Source: Dermacentor variabilis
Lineage: Eukaryota; Arthropoda; Arachnida; Ixodida; Ixodidae
Direction: 5' to 3'
Assembly (NCBI RefSeq): GCF_050947875.1
Contig: NC_134572.1
Span: 156,385,105 to 156,449,104 of the forward strand
Length of the DNA stretch: 64,000 nt
The translations under genes and the position numbers were made by a program. Below the pieces are notes generated by a model. It did not search any database and was not told the origin of the DNA. It saw only the letters and a list, made by a program, of their open reading frames with translations. This document shows, piece by piece, positions 34,249-44,766 of the stretch (the stretch's first letter is position 1; every line of letters starts with the position of its first letter).

Positions 34249-34512
34249 AACTCCTGCGGGACCCGCCGTGGTTGCTCAGTGGCTATGGTGTTAGACTGCT
34301 GAGTACGAGGTCGCGGGATCGAATCCCGGCCACGGCGGCCGCATTCCGATGGGGGCGAAATATGAAAACACCCGTGTACTTAGAATTAAGTGCACGTTAA
34401 AGAACGCCAGGTGGTCAAAATTTCCGAAGTCCTCCTATACGGCGTGCCTCATAATCAGAAAGTGGTTTTGTCACGTAAAACCCCAAAATTTAATTTTTTT
34501 AACTCCTGCGGG
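34249..34512 (+). mobile_element. tRNA-derived SINE (Ruka type), full length, with 12-bp TSD
   Basis: The SINE body is 34261-34500 (240 bp). The target duplication AACTCCTGCGGG is at 34249-34260 and 34501-34512. The head has a pol III A box (TTGCTCAGTGGCTATGG, 34274-34290) and B box (GGGATCGAATCCC, 34316-34328), so transcription would start at the tRNA-like head. The body carries AACACCCGTGTACTTAG, GTGCACGTTAAAGAACGCC and CAGAAAGTGG, and ends in an AT-rich stretch. This is the structure of the Ruka SINE reported from ixodid ticks. It is non-autonomous and would depend on LINE machinery. Confidence 0.9.
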
Positions 34513-34690
34513 GGCGGTAGAATATCCGCCTCCCGTGCAACAGGACCATGGTTCAAATCCCGGTGCCGCGCAATTCTCCACCGGAAAATAATAAAAAAAC
34601 CGTGTGTTGAGAAAATTGCACAAACAGGCCTGGAGTGCGGCCTGATCCCGGTGACCAGAACAGGTAACGCACTCTCTCACCAGAGCAGGA
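34513..34690 (+). promoter_or_regulatory. RTE leader with tRNA-like block
   Basis: Rejoined across the SINE, the leader reads CTCCTGCGGGGGCGGTAGAA and then GGTTCAAATCCCGGTGCCGC (34552-34571). The latter fits a pol III B box, and the first part resembles a weak A box. It may be an internal promoter or a captured tRNA-related fragment. The evidence is motif similarity only. Confidence 0.4.
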
Positions 34691-37663
34691 TTGGCCACCC
34701 TGGTGCAGTACTTGGCCACAACCTCCTATATGAATACAACAATCAAACCCCGGCCCTCAGTTCTCAGCAGCCGCGAAGCACCTGACCACGGCGGCGGTCA
34801 GATCTGTGACGCTGCAGAGGGTGCTAAGAATACCTGGCTCCGGACAGGCCGCCATTGGAATTTGAACCTGGCAACGTTTAACGTTAGAACGTTATCTAGT
34901 GAGGCGAATCTAGCAGTGTTATTGGAGGAATAAGAGGGTAGTAAATGGGATATAATAGGGTTCAGTGAGGTTAGGAGGACAAAAGAAGCATATACAGTGC
35001 TAGAAAGCTGGCACGTACTCTGCTACCGGGGCTTAGCGGAGAGACGAGAACTAGGAGTCGGATGCCTGATTAATAAGGAAATAGCTGGTAACATACAGGA
35101 ATTTTATAGCAATAACGAGAGGTTTGCAGGTCTTGTTGTGAAACTTGAAAAGAGGTACAAATTGAAGGTGGTACAAGTCTATGCCCCTACATGCAGTCAT
35201 GATGACCAGGAAGTCGAAAGCTTTTATGAGGACGTGGAATCGGTGATGGCTAAACTCAAAACAAAATACACTATACTGATGGGCGACTTCAATGCCAGAG
35301 TAGGCCAGAAGCAGGCTGGAGACAAGTCAGTGGGGCAATATGGCATAGGCTCAAGGAATAGCAGAGGAGAGTTATTAGTAGAGTTTGCAGAACAGAATAA
35401 TATGCGGATAATGAATACCTTTTTCCGCAAGCGGGTTAGCCGAAGGTGGACGTGGAGGAGCCCGAATGGTGAGACTAGAAATGAAATCGGCTTTATACTC
35501 TGCGCGAACCCTGCCATCATACAAGATATAGACGTGCTCGGCAAAGTACGCTGCGGTGACCATAGGATGGTAAGAACTCGAATTAGCCTAGACTTGAGGA
35601 GGGAACGGAAGAAACTGGTACACAAGAAGCCAATCAATGAGTTAGCGGTAAGAGAGAAATTAGAGGAATTCCGGATCAACCTACAGAACAGGTATTCGGC
35701 TTTAACTCAGGAAGAGGACCTTAGTGTTGAAGCATTGAACGACAATCTCATGGGCATCACTAAGGAGTGCGCAATAGAAGTCGGTGGTAACGCCGTTAGA
35801 CAGGAAACCAGTAAGCTATCGCAGGAGACGAAAGATCTGATCAAGAAACGCCAATGTATGAAAGCCTATAACCCTACAGCTAGAATAGAACTGGCAGAAC
35901 TTTCTGAGCTAATCAACAAGTGTAAGACTGCGGACGTCAGGAACTATAATATGGATAGAATTGAACAGGCTCTCAAGAACGGAGGAAGCCTAACAACAGT
36001 GAAGAAGAAACCAGGAATAGGCAAGAATGAGATGTGTGCGTTAAGAGACAAAGCCGGCAATATCGTTACTAATATGGGTGAGATAGTTCAAGTGGCTGAG
36101 GAGTTTTATAGAGATTTATACAGTACCAGTGGCACCCACGACGATAGTGGAAGAGAGAAAAGCCTAGAGGAATAAAAAATCCCACAGGTAACGCCAGAAG
36201 AAGTAAAGAAAGCCTTAGGAGCTATGCAAAGGGGGAAGGCAGCTGGGCAGGATCAGGTAACAGCAGATTTGTTGAAGGATGGTGGTCAGATTGTTCTAGA
36301 GAAACTGGCCACCCTGTATAAGCAATGCCTCATAACCTCGAGCGTACCGGAATCTTGGAAGAACGCTAACATAATCCTAATCCTTAAGAAAGGGGACGCC
36401 AAAGACTTGAAAAATTATAGACGAATCAGCTTGCTGTCCGTTGCCTACAAAGTATTTACTAAGGTAATTGTAAATAGAATCAGGAACACCTTAGACTTCC
36501 GTCAACCAAAGGACCAGGCAGGATTCCGTAAAGGCTACTCAACAATAGACCATATTCACACCATCAATCAAGTGATAGAGAAATGTGCAAAATATAACCA
36601 ACCCTTATATATAGTTTTCATTGATTACGAGAAAGCGTTTGATTCAGTCGAAACCTCAGCAGTCATGGAGGCATTATGGAATCACGGTGTAGATGAGCCA
36701 TATGCAAAAATACTGGAAGATATCTATAGCGGCTCCACAGCCACCGTAGTCCTCCACAAAGAAAGCAACAAAATCCCAACAAAGAAAGGCGTCAGACAGG
36801 GGGCTACGATCTCTCCAATGCTATTCACAGCATGTTTACAGGAGGAATTCAGAGACCTGAAGTGGGAAGAATTTGGGATAAAAGTTGATGGAGAATACCT
36901 TAGCAACTTGCGATTCGCTGATGATATTGCCTTGCTTAGTAATTCAGGAGACCAATTGCAATGCATGCTCACTGACCTGGAGAGGCAAAGCAGAAGGGTG
37001 GGTCTGAAAATTTATCTGCAGAAAAGTAAAGTAATGTTTAACAGTCTCGGAAGAGAACAGCAGTTTACGATAGGTAGCGAGGCGCTGGAAGTGGTAAGGG
37101 AATACATCTACTTAGGGCAGGTAGTGACCACGGATCCGTATTATGAGACTGAAATAACCAGAAGAATAAGAATGGGCTGGGCTGCGTTTGGCAGGCATTC
37201 TCAGATCATGAACAGCAAGTTGCCATTATCCCTCAAGAGAAAAGTGCATAATAGCTGTGTCTTACCAGTACTCACATATGGGGCAGAAACCTGGAGGCTT
37301 ACGAAAAGGGTTCTGCTGAAATTGAGGACGACGCAACGAGCTATGGAAAGAAGAATGATGGGTGTAACGTTAAAGGAAAAGAAAAGAGCAGATTGGGTGA
37401 GACAAGAAACGCGGGTAAATGACATCTTAGTTGAAATCAAGAAAAAGAAATGGGTATGGGCCGGACATGTAATGAGGAGGGAGGATAACCGATGGTCATT
37501 AAGGGTTACGGACTGGATTCCAAGGGAAGGGAAGCGTAGCAGGGGGCGGCAGAAAGTTAGGTGGGCGGATGACATTAGGAGGTTTGCAGGGACAACATGG
37601 CCACAATTAGTACATGACCGGGGTAGTTGGAGAAGTATGGGAGAGGCCTTTGCCCTGCAGTGA
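34691..37663 (+). pseudogene. RTE ORF: APE endonuclease and reverse transcriptase
   Basis: A single frame of 991 codons, broken only by TAA at 34931-34933 and 36173-36175. Endonuclease: NLATFNVRTL (catalytic Asn), IIGFSEVRR (Glu), VQVYAPT, MGDFNARVG (Asp/Asn) and CGDHRMVRT (His). The NEIDYI motif of relatives reads NEIGFI, so a conserved Asp is Gly. RT: RGKAAGQDQVTADLL, NYRRISLLSV, FIDYEKAFDSV (first Asp), VRQGATISPMLF and FADDIALLS (catalytic FADD, about 36914-36940). The C-terminus contains YLGQVVTTDP, VLTYGAETW and WAGHVMRRED. The protein would nick DNA and copy LINE RNA; the two stops would have to be read through or were gained after insertion. Confidence 0.9.
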
Positions 37664-37669
37664 GCGTAA

Positions 37670-37672
<3 letters not shown>

Positions 37673-37703
<31 letters not shown>
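37673..37703 (+). repeat. GAT microsatellite, RTE 3' tail
   Basis: About ten GAT/ATG triplets ten bases after the RTE stop codon; Gypsy B coding sequence resumes directly after it. Confidence 0.95.
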
Positions 37704-37704
<1 letters not shown>

Positions 37705-37705
37705 C

Positions 37706-38290
37706 TGACGCAGCGGACCCGCTAAGGAAACTCCTAAGGCAAGGAGAAGCCTTTGTCTGGGATTGGGATACTGAATGCACCTTTCATGCGATTAAAACGC
37801 ACTTGCATCACGCCCGGTGGTGCGCATGTTTCAACCGCATCTTCCTATTGTTGTGACGGTTGATGCTTCTCACGTTGGCATAGGAGCCATCCTGCAGCAA
37901 AAATGCGGATATGAGCTCTTTGCAGTAGCTTTTGCTTCTCGTACGTTATCTTCCGCAGAACCACGGTACTCCTTAGGCTAACGGGAAGCATTGGCATGTC
38001 TGTTTGCGTGTGAAAACTCATATGTTAACTTGTGGGGTCGACAGTTCACTCTACGAACCAATCACCAAGCTCTAGTCGCATTGCTATCTTCAAAGGGTCC
38101 TGGGTAGCGACCATTAAGCATTTCAAGGTGGAGTGCAAGATTGCTATATCACAATTTCATCATTGATTGCTGTAGAGGTGACCAAAATGTCATTGCGGAC
38201 GCATTGTCAAGCTTACCTGTCCCTCCCGAATGTGAACCAGCACTAGATGAGGTAATAGTGTCTTTGGTTTCATATTGTATCAGAAAGGAA
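37706..38290 (+). pseudogene. Gypsy B RNase H region
   Basis: PLRKLLRQGEAFVWDWD continues the RT connection, then a frame change leads to VVTVDASHVGIGAILQQ (catalytic Asp of VDAS), YELFAVAFASRTLS, PRYSLGxREALACLFAC (catalytic Glu, stop at x), FTLRTNHQALVALL (the TDH/TNH position reads Asn), and NVIADALSSLP (catalytic ADALS). RNase H degrades template RNA during cDNA synthesis. Stops at 37979 and 38106 and a frameshift near 37815 disable it. Confidence 0.85.
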
Positions 38291-39350
38291 GAATTATAAG
38301 CAGCTACACAAGCAGATCCAGTGTGGCAAGCATTACGAGACAAAATAGTAAAAGGATGGAGAACTGAGGCGGACCTTCCGCAAGAGTTACAGGCATTAGC
38401 TGCTGTACAGTCCGAATTGCCTTAAGTGGATAAACTGCTTCTCCAAGGTGAACGTATTGTCCCTCCTGCTTCCTTGCGTCAGACACTCCTGTATGTTGCT
38501 CATGACAGTCACTTAGGCATCACGAAAACCAAGCTGAGATTTTGAGGCATCTACTGGTGGCCTCACATGGATAGGCAAGTTGAGGAACTTGTGAGAAACT
38601 GCTTCGTGTGCCAACAAGCAGATGAATCGGCCAAACGATCTTTTGCTCCATTACAACCTGTCGAATGGCCATTAAGACCATGGGACAAGTTAGCCATAGA
38701 CATAATAGGCCTTCTATATCGTGCTCCACAGTATGGACGTTTTGCTTTGGCCATGGTTGACTATCATTCCAAGTGGCCCGAAGTTGCTTTGCTGCCTTCC
38801 GTCACATCCGAGGCCATCATGTGCAGTCTCATGATCATATTCAGTAGAGAAGGATTTCGTGATGTTGTAGTGTCCGACAATGGACCACAAGTTTGTTTCT
38901 GCACAGTTGAAAAACTTCCTGGAGGAAAGAGGCATTAAGTATTTCGTATCTTCTCTTTGCTACCCACAGGCCAATGACCAGGTAGAAAGATTTAACCATG
39001 TCTTTGAAGAGTTCATATGGATTACTATTTTGGAAGAGCGCGACCTCAGGCTTGCGGTCTTAGAATACTTAGCAATTTGCAGGTTTAATCCACACATAGG
39101 CCCAAATGAAGTTTTACTGATACTCCACATGTGACTACCGGTGTGTCTCCAGCTATGCTGCTCCATAGTCGACGACCAAGAACTCGTCTGGACGTCGCCA
39201 ACATGCCTCCAATTCAACCTAAATTTGCTTCCACAAAGTCGCGCCAGGAAGTGCAGAGTAGAGTACGTCAAAAACACGAATATAGTAAACAGTATGTGGA
39301 TCGTCGACGCGCAACCAAATGTCCTCAGTGTCAAAATACTGTGGTCCGTT
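38291..39350 (+). pseudogene. Gypsy B integrase
   Basis: Zinc-binding HHCC region: VAHDSHLGITKTK, then YWWPHMDRQVEELV and CFVCQQ (38497-38612). Catalytic core in frame 38567-38938: DKLAIDIIGLL (Asp), VVVSDNGPQ (Asp). After a frameshift, NDQVERFNHVFEE supplies the Glu (about 38970-39010), with the core continuing to ICRFNPHIG. HTGVSPAMLLHSRRPRT-type sequence (39131-39185) ends the core. All three catalytic acids are recognisable, but at least two frameshifts separate them. Confidence 0.85.
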
Positions 39351-39800
39351 AAGATTTATCGCAAAGTAGGTCGATGTACTTTTCAGCTTGAAAATGGCAA
39401 GCGTTCGAATGCTTCTAAACTGGTCAACTACTCCGTACGTCAGGGTGAAACAACAAATGAAAGGAGTCATTTCTATGATGACACATCCTTTGACGATAGT
39501 TTTCCACCTTATCTACCTTCTCCTACTGGTACCCGTTTTCCTGCAGCAGTCACTTCTTTGGAACCGCCTCTTTCACCTCCGCCACCGGGTTCACCCCGTG
39601 CAGAAAAGTCTCCTGACCGTCCGTGCTACAGTCTTCCTCAAGACACTGCTCCTGAAAACACTCAGGACACTGACACGCCTTCTAATCACTGAATAAGTAA
39701 CACTTTTCTTGTTCCTCCTCTACAACCTGAACCGGTCCTCCGTAGGTCTACGCGTCATAGACAACCTCCGGTACGGTTTAAGGATTATGTTTCCAAGTAG
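39351..39800 (+). pseudogene. Gypsy B pol C-terminal tail
   Basis: Frames 39141-39692 and 39388-39696 overlap. The first is Pro/Ser-rich (PPYLPSPTGTRFP, PPLSPPPPGSP). After a frame change, VLRRSTRHRQPPVRFKDYV ends at a stop near 39800; an RRSTR...RPP...DY motif is the common C-terminus of this group of gypsy Pol proteins. Confidence 0.65.
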
Positions 39801-39917
39801 CTTTCTGCCTTGGTTTACTGCCTACAGAGGTTTCAACCATCATATGCGAATTTGGCTTTTAACGCCAAAAGTATTTTCTTACATTTTTTGTTAGGTAAAT
39901 AGTGCATACGTAGTATC

Positions 39918-40885
39918 CTTCAAATGGGGGGATTTCGGGCAGCATAAATTGTGCAATGCGCACACTGCACTTACTGCCATACTGCAGATTTATCAGTTGG
40001 TCCTAGTGGTAGGAACACTTTCCTTGATTTCTGAGCATCCCCGTAGAAGAGAGGTCATACATTTCTTGTACATTACGTTTCTTGCAGCATAACCATGTAG
40101 TATGCACATTTTCACTACGGCAAGAACCGCCATGCGACGTAGTCTTTCATGCCAAAAAGTTTTGTTATTTAGGTCCTTAGCATCCTCATGGGAGGACTAT
40201 TGCGACTACTTGGGAGTGTAGAGTGCTTTATAAGCACAATCTCAAATCCGCGAGAGCCACAGAGCTGTCTCGAGTCAGTCTCAGGCCGAATGAGTCACAC
40301 ATCAGTGTTGTCCCAGGGGGCACACGGATGTTCGCACTGTCTTTTTGCACTTTATGAACTTTTTTCATGTGTAATCTGTGTATGCAAGTGTGCATCTAGT
40401 CGTCTTCCCAAGAAGGGTACTGAAAATATTCAGAATTGTAGTGTATTCTCGTTTATTTTCAGTCATGTTGTGTATTTCTCTTAAAATGGGGAAGCCAAAG
40501 ATGTCCGCATGAAAAAACTATGTCTGTGATAGGTACATGTACCTGAATTTTCTATTTTATAAAGGTGTCATCATCAAACACGCGCGTTACAGTGCTAACA
40601 TGTGTTCTGTAACTAATCGACTGCTTTTGTTGCGAGGAGAGCGAGTTGCGCATTTTTCTCTCAAGGGAGAGGTGATGTGGTATCCTGTGTTGGCTTCCGG
40701 TTTCGGTTTTGGGACATTTACGTCAGGGCCCCACTCAGCGCCAAGCGCTGTAACATGCCTGCTGCGGTTCCCCTCGCTGAAATCATTTTTTGCCTGGTCC
40801 CCGACTTGAGTAATCCGGCTCTGTTTCTGCCGCGCCGCGCGCCCAGGCCGCTTAGGCCTAATGCCGTAGTTCATCCGTCCGGCCA
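39918..40885 (+). mobile_element. Gypsy B PPT and 3' LTR
   Basis: The purine tract AAATGGGGGGAT (39922-39933) is a good plus-strand primer site; the LTR should start just after it, near 39935, but its exact 5' end is not certain. The 3' part (40678-40885) is the proven partner of 29312-29531. The end is placed at CGTCCGGCCA, near 40885. Confidence 0.7.
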
Positions 40886-42424
40886 CCCCGTCGAAGATAC
40901 AACATTGTGCACACAGCTAACCACGCATGTCTATTTTCATCAGTTTCATACGCGGCATAATAAGAATCCTTGCGTTTCCTGAGATGGTTCTAAATTATAG
41001 GAAACACAATTAATATACCTTATCTATAAAGATAAAGGTGTAAAAGACCAAAGCGTAAAAAAGCGTCTTTACTTTCTAAAATAAGGCAATAAATAAATCA
41101 GCAGAAAAAACCCGTACGGTAACGCAAATGGCTGTCTCCAGCTCTTGGCGGCCAAAGCTGGCTGCTTGAGGACAACAACATACCGTTGACAAGCACCACA
41201 GCAGGTTGTGGCGTGTTTCTGCTGCAGCAATGTTCTCAAAGTGACTCCACACATCGTAAGGGAATGCCGAGGTATTCACGCTTCAAGGCTGGGATTACAC
41301 CTCCAACTTCCCGAAGCGATCGAAATATTGACTTGTCAGCAGTCAAGATATGACACCGTCTAGACTTTTGGTTGAATAAAAAAAAGAGTGAAGAGATTTC
41401 TAAAAACCGAGTGATTACAGCCGTAAGCAACTTTAAAATATACATGAGGAGGTATTAGTGCAAAAAAAGAGATAAAGAGACAAAGACAAAATTTCAGACT
41501 GCAATCGATGTAGTGGAAACTTATTATCTCACACGAGCTATTAGTCACCAACTCGATTCAAAGGAGGTGGCTCAGGTTTCTGGTCATCATCTGCAGATTC
41601 GAAATTTCTTGCAAAAACGTACATATGTCTCAGTCGCAAGCCAAATGCAGTTATATTGGCTCGTCGAAACACATCATGCGCTGTGATCAGCCGGGTGCTG
41701 TCACAGCTTCCTGCTTTTTTGTGTGAGTGCCGACAGTCCTGCAGGATAATCAAAACCATCAAACGTGACTAAAACAAGAGTGCTTAGCCCGTGGGCAGAG
41801 ACCCACTCCGTAGTTCATAAGGAAATACTTGTTTCAATAAACAAGATGAGGAGAGACTTGGGCGACGAAAGAACTAAAGAAAAATTTACAGAGATTCTGA
41901 CCATTGTCTGCACAAGCGTATGCACCGTTTGACTCGGCTGTGGCTTTGTATTTCCTTAGTGTTGCTTGCTTGCGCTTCATAACTTATGCATGTCTACCCA
42001 TGGCCCTTCCGGCGTCAAGGAATGCTTAGCCTTTACTATACAATCCATATTTTCTCGCTGCATCGAACCTCTTCAATGTAATTATGCCAACTGAGCCAGA
42101 ATGCTAGGCAGGAGCGCGCCTCCGAAGAGAAGAACGGCTGCAAGCAAACGCCAGCTGCCGCAGTAGCACGTTAAGCCTTGCGTAAGGGGAGAGTGCATCG
42201 CCGCGATGCCATGTCACCCTCGCTATTGACGCAAGCCTATAGTATGCGCAAGTTCCTGGTCCACACAGGCTCTCACCTGCTGTTCTCACTGCGCTTCTGT
42301 AAGGCCCAATGAAAATGCGCCAAGCGTCTGAACGCGGTCGATTTCCCGCGAGGTGTTCATAACTCGAAGCATGCTCAGCAGCGTTCAATTGAACATTTAA
42401 ACATTCCAACATTTCACGTAGGGC
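40886..42424. other. Unassigned stretch
   Basis: No gene or named repeat. Short minus-strand frames at 41069-41762 and 42104-42487 show no motif. Confidence 0.4.
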
Positions 42425-42715
42425 TACACCCAAATACCCAGACGGCCTACTCCCAAAATCGTCCCACTCCAAATTTAACATGGCCAACCTTCAGATGTTA
42501 TTTGGCCCAATCCCATATTTCAACATGGCCAGTCTCCAAATTACACATTGCGCCACCCTAAGATCTAATCTCGCCCATCGTCAAATTTATGTTGGTCCAT
42601 CCCCAAATTCCGCGTTGGCCTATCCCCAAATTAAGGTTGAGCCACCTCCAACCAAATTTAGGATAGCCTGACCACAGATTTGAATTTGGCCCAACCCCAA
42701 ATTTTCGATTCATTA
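42425..42715 (+). repeat. Degenerate CCCCAAATT minisatellite
   Basis: About nine imperfect repeats of a roughly 25-35-bp unit with the core TTGGCCCATCCCCAAATT, for example at 42505, 42594, 42622 and 42688. Units differ in length and sequence, so the array is old. Translations across it are meaningless. Confidence 0.7.
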
Positions 42716-42935
42716 CTCGCACGTTCTTCACGTCATCTTCCACAACTGGCTGGCTCTCTCTTGAAAGCGATTGTCTCACTCGAATAAATGAAGGACGGAA
42801 AGTTTCGTCGTTGGATAACCACAGAAATGCTTACGCATTTAAAAGAGAATTCGCTCTACGCAAGGGAGCGCTTTTCTGGGAGAGTAAGAAGCGCGTACAG
42901 CTAGAAATGAAATAAGTTAGCTAGCTCGGCGTGTT

Positions 42936-42995
42936 GGTAACTGAACATATTCCTAAGGGTGGGCAGCGCAACGCTTAGGAATGTGTTCAGTCACC
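42936..42995. repeat. Inverted repeat, 22-bp arms
   Basis: GGTAACTGAACATATTCCTAAG (given here as 42936-42957) pairs with 42974-42995 at 20 of 22 positions, with a 16-nt loop containing GGGCAGCGC. A weaker second inverted match uses GGGCAGCGC with GGCGCTGCC (43011-43021). It is probably the remains of a foldback element. Confidence 0.6.
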
Positions 42996-43197
42996 TACTC
43001 ACCAATCTTGCTTACGGGTGGCGCTGCCTACCACTAGGAATATTCTCATGATAAACATCAACCGTCTTCCGTGTCGCTTCCCACGTTAAAACATCTTGAG
43101 TGTGGACAGAAATTCAGCACGTGCTCTAATCCGTAAACAGAGGTGAGCAGAGAGCCCTTCAGTTGGTGCATGAATTTTCAGTTCTGTGTGTCCGGTT

Positions 43198-43344
43198 CCT
43201 GGCCTGTATTCAGAAACATTCCTTACGCTTGATAGTTACGTAAGAGCAAACGCAAGCCATTATTCAGGCGGAAATATTAGCGAAGGCTGCCGGCTAGTGG
43301 CAAGCGTCACCTACAAATGGGAACTTTTGTGAATGCGACCCTGG
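43198..43344. mobile_element. Short MITE-like element
   Basis: The left end CCTGGCCTGTATTCAGAAAC and the reverse complement of the right end (CCAGGGTCGCATTCACAAAA) agree at most positions. At about 147 bp with no coding frame and degenerate terminal inverted repeats, it fits a small non-autonomous DNA transposon. No clear target duplication is visible. Confidence 0.45.
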
Positions 43345-44638
43345 TACTTCAGCGATCATTCAAAAGCATGTAGGCAGTGACGGTCACGGTCTTATCACCC
43401 GATATATGCTTCATTTTCATTGCTTGGTCGGTTTGACGCTGCGAGCAATTAGAGTAGATTACCTGTTTTCGAGCAGTTGTCTTCGGTTGTCTTGTAAATC
43501 GACGGATACCAAATTTTTCTGCATTTGAGGCTGCGGCAGAGGTAAACACTATACGTGCTACTACGAAACCATGCATTAAAACGGCGCTGCAAAGAAAAAC
43601 TAAGAAACTTTTTTCTGTATGCTATTTGTTCGACAAAAACGTTTAGCATGAATACCAGTTTCAGGTTGAACCGAAGAGCTCCGCAATAATTTGTGTGTGT
43701 GTGTATATTTTGCGGTGCAATCTATACTGAGTGTCGCTTAGGTGAATACTCTCACAAATGACTTATAACGCAGGCAAACACCTTATGCATGCAACATGGC
43801 TGTTAACTTCAACTTACGTTATCGAAAACTGCGAATCCATCATCGGCCACTTGATGGGCTTCGAATACCCGTCCATTTTCAGTCTTCAGAAAAATCTCGT
43901 TTAAGAAATCCGGGAAATCAAATAAATTAAGCAGGAGCTTGTCCTCGCTGAGGTACATCTGCATAGAATTTTAATCTGTGTTTCAGTAGGTTAAGAGATA
44001 ACACATCACCACACTACATATCATATTATAATTTTCACAATATTCCTGCAGTGACTTATCACGTGTCCCCACTCCCACATGATAAATATAGTGTTCCTGT
44101 CATGTTGATGGTACGTCACTGCACAACTTCAGTGTAATGCAGTTTCGATAATATGATTCACCCGTTATAAGCTAATGAGCCATCTCTTGATTGAAAGAAG
44201 TAACTTTTGAACAATGAAAAACAAATAATGAAAGCCGGATCAAACTAATTAGGACTTTAAGGCACGTAGAGCAAATCTAACGGAATATTTTTCCAAAATA
44301 GTTCACACTTATTGAACTTAACAGGAAAACCATATTCCTAACGGTTGTTGTAGCACCAGCTTGACTAAGGTCTTCAATTTTTATCACAAATATGCCCGAA
44401 TAGCTGCAAATTTTATGATGAATTGCATCGTTTTCCTCGAACGACGCCGCAATCTGCGGCGTTGCCATCATTCGTCTCTGAAGTCGGGTGCGTTATTTGT
44501 CGCGAGCTTCTCGCTTAGCCTCCGCTCCGGCCGGCTCGACGACATTTCAATTTACTATCACTAAGTACATAGTTTTAATCCAACCGTACATTTTTTAGTG
44601 CTTGCGGATTCCTGGGTTACAGGATCCGTGGACGCCAG
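43345..44638. other. Unassigned stretch
   Basis: AT-rich with a short GT run at 43693-43703. No gene, SINE or LINE recognised. Confidence 0.4.
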
Positions 44639-44661
44639 ATGATGATGGTGGTGATGCTGCT

Positions 44662-44750
<89 letters not shown>

Positions 44751-44766
44751 GGATGATGATGATGGA
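44639..44766. repeat. GAT/GCT microsatellite
   Basis: About 40 triplets, mostly GAT with a short GCT segment at 44656-44673. All long frames here (poly-Met, poly-Asp, poly-His) are products of the repeat. It may be the tail of an unrecognised RTE copy, but the preceding 80 bp do not match the RTE 3' end. Confidence 0.9.

Larger units (their letters stand above)
34115..37703 (+). mobile_element. RTE-clade LINE, nearly complete
   Basis: 5' leader (from about 34115; start uncertain), one long coding frame 34691-37663 with two internal TAA codons, a short 3' UTR and a GAT tail at 37673-37703. APE endonuclease followed by RT, no RNase H, a very short 3' UTR and a simple-repeat tail are the hallmarks of the RTE clade. 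It sits inside Gypsy B. The leader is itself interrupted by a SINE (34261-34500). Unlike most coding remnants here it has no frameshift, so it is comparatively young. Confidence 0.9.
29300..40885 (+). mobile_element. Ty3/Gypsy retrotransposon B, interrupted
   Basis: Order: partial 5' LTR (29312-29531), gag, zinc knuckle, protease (DTG), RT (YLDD), a 5.8-kb insertion block (31858-37705), RNase H, integrase, C-terminal tail, PPT and 3' LTR (to 40885). RT before integrase is the usual Ty3/Gypsy order. The gypsy sequence is rejoined cleanly across the block between GYYAKFIPHYF and PLRKLLRQG, neighbouring positions in the RT-RNase H connection of such elements. Stops and frameshifts occur in every domain. 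Confidence 0.9.

Noticed and set aside
34261..34345. Possible tRNA gene
   Set aside because: It has A and B boxes but is followed by the SINE body and flanked by a target duplication; it is the head of a SINE.
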